Positions 63,236 through 64,000 of a stretch of DNA of 64,000 nt are shown piece by piece. The notes beneath the pieces are model-generated. The model was given only the letters and a program-made list of their open reading frames with translations. It searched no databases and had not been told where the DNA came from. A program made the translations under genes and the position numbers. Location: contig JBBDNV010000112.1 of assembly GCA_040877415.1 (NCBI GenBank), forward strand, positions 1 to 64,000. Direction: 5' to 3'. How positions within the stretch are numbered: the first letter of the stretch is position 1; every line of letters begins with the position of its first letter. Origin of the DNA: JBBDNV01 sp040877415. GTDB lineage: Bacteria > Planctomycetota > Planctomycetia > Pirellulales > PALSA-1355.

Positions 63236-64000
63236 TCAATCTACCAGTAGGGCGCCAGCGGCCAACTGCGTCAACCATTGCGCAATCGCGACCGCCAGTT
63301 CCCGCGAACCGCCGAGGGCGCCAACGCCGAAGCGGCCGCCGGCCATCGTCAATTCGCCGCGTTCCAGGGCTTGCACGAGCGCGGCGAGCAGGGCCTCGCG
63401 ATCGCGCTGGCCGTCAAGATATCCGAGCACGCGGCGGCTGTCGTCGTCGAGGTGCACCGTTTCGTGGCGGCGATTCGTGACGCCCTTCGACGATTGGGCT
63501 TGAAGCCGCGCCAGCCGGCTGGCCCGGGGTCGAAGGCCGACCGAAGTGGTGAAGCTGTCGGGCGCGCTGGTCGGCTCGACCAGCCCGCCGGCCACGAATT
63601 GCACCACGTTCTGAATCACGAGTTGGCGCGTGCGGGCCGAGGCGTCGGGCGGATGGCCCTCGGCGGCCACTAGCTCGGCAACCGCCCGGGTCGCCTCGTC
63701 GATCGACAGGCTGCGGGGCCATTGGCTGCCGAAGTAATCGAGCAACGCCTTGACCAGCGGTGCGCTGTGGGTGATTTTCGTGCCGTCCTGGGCGGCAAAC
63801 GTCGCCGGAGTCCACGACCTGAGGGGGCCCTCTGCACGCTCGGGCGTGATCTGCCCGCAGAAGTAAAGCTCAAGGAATCGATCCGCGAGCGGACGACGCG
63901 ACAGCGCGACTTCCCGGTGGCACAACAGGGTCCTGCGAACGCCGCGATTGCACAACACGTCGAGGTGCTGCTCGGTGGCGATCGGGTCGTCGGTCATGCG
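63236..64000 (-). CDS. Second methyltransferase with regulatory domain, cut by window end
   Basis: C-terminal 254 residues of a paralog of the previous gene; the N-terminal methyltransferase domain lies outside the window to the right. Shared features: VRRTLLCHREVALSRRPLADRFLELY (regulatory domain, partially shown), a later VTNRRHETVHLDDDSRRVL, and a C-terminal Ala/Leu-rich tail. The ATG at 63997 is internal and not the true start. It precedes its paralog, with 33 bases between, so both are probably one transcript made by tandem duplication. Confidence 0.84.
   Translation of the reverse strand, partial: RMTDDPIATEQHLDVLCNRGVRRTLLCHREVALSRRPLADRFLELYFCGQITPERAEGPLRSWTPATFAAQDGTKITHSAPLVKALLDYFGSQWPRSLSIDEATRAVAELVAAEGHPPDASARTRQLVIQNVVQFVAGGLVEPTSAPDSFTTSVGLRPRASRLARLQAQSSKGVTNRRHETVHLDDDSRRVLGYLDGQRDREALLAALVQALERGELTMAGGRFGVGALGGSRELAVAIAQWLTQLAAGALLVD

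Overview
This 64-kb, GC-rich window looks like chromosomal DNA of a planctomycete, most likely from the Pirellulales side of the phylum. That placement is inferred from gene content, not from a marker tree. Pointers are two exported giants with an N-terminal LE-x-LE-x-R-x-L motif, two PEP-CTERM proteins, a DUF1080 protein, a small NPWDYCNAV-type lipoprotein, methyltransferases with a planctomycete-style regulatory domain, long intergenic gaps and dispersed hairpin repeats.

Layout. 0-9 kb: a YdeP-type molybdopterin oxidoreductase, a cold-shock protein, a DUF4242 protein, an exported sialidase-like protein coupled to a YbaK deacylase, an FAD halogenase-like enzyme, and an ECF sigma/anti-sigma pair. 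9-17 kb: mutS, a TPR/glycosyltransferase-like protein, a secreted serine hydrolase and a vanadium haloperoxidase-like exported protein. 17.7-23.1 kb: an accessory region at tRNA-Ala(CGC). Two 3'-half copies of this tRNA lie downstream of its 3' end and bracket a lone Flp pilin gene, then a compact minus-strand cassette (ParB-like 695-aa protein, 80-aa protein, ~191-aa protein, and a protein with four CxxC zinc-knuckle repeats). This cassette is the best candidate for an undescribed system. 23-36 kb: palindromic repeats, a solute-binding lipoprotein divergent from xylulokinase, an ornithine-cyclodeaminase-like enzyme, prpB-prpC, a polytopic membrane protein coupled to a Nudix CoA pyrophosphatase, and sugar-nucleotide-like genes. 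36-43 kb: a lipoprotein, a tandem PEP-CTERM pair with matching terminators and a 1222-aa beta-helix protein. 43-51 kb: a c'-type cytochrome, glgX, a phytanoyl-CoA dioxygenase, DUF1080, an esterase and a PQQ-propeller protein. 50-55 kb: a 993-aa exported protein and a CtBP-like dehydrogenase. 55-64 kb: an antitoxin with a frameshifted PIN toxin, eutB-eutC, an overlapping GMC oxidoreductase/aldehyde dehydrogenase pair, and two tandem regulatory-domain methyltransferases, the last cut by the window end.

Functional links: prpB-prpC point to propionate (methylcitrate) metabolism. eutB-eutC would make acetaldehyde and ammonia from ethanolamine, and the adjacent aldehyde dehydrogenase could act on an aldehyde, though that link is only positional. 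Solute-binding protein plus xylulokinase suggest pentose uptake. The exported hydrolases, lectin-like and beta-helix proteins fit a polysaccharide-degrading, surface-attached lifestyle.

Three families of repeats are visible: an 86-bp hairpin element (three copies, two of them 84/86 identical), a 39-bp palindromic element (two copies, one forming the end of eutC), and a ~214-bp giant inverted repeat.
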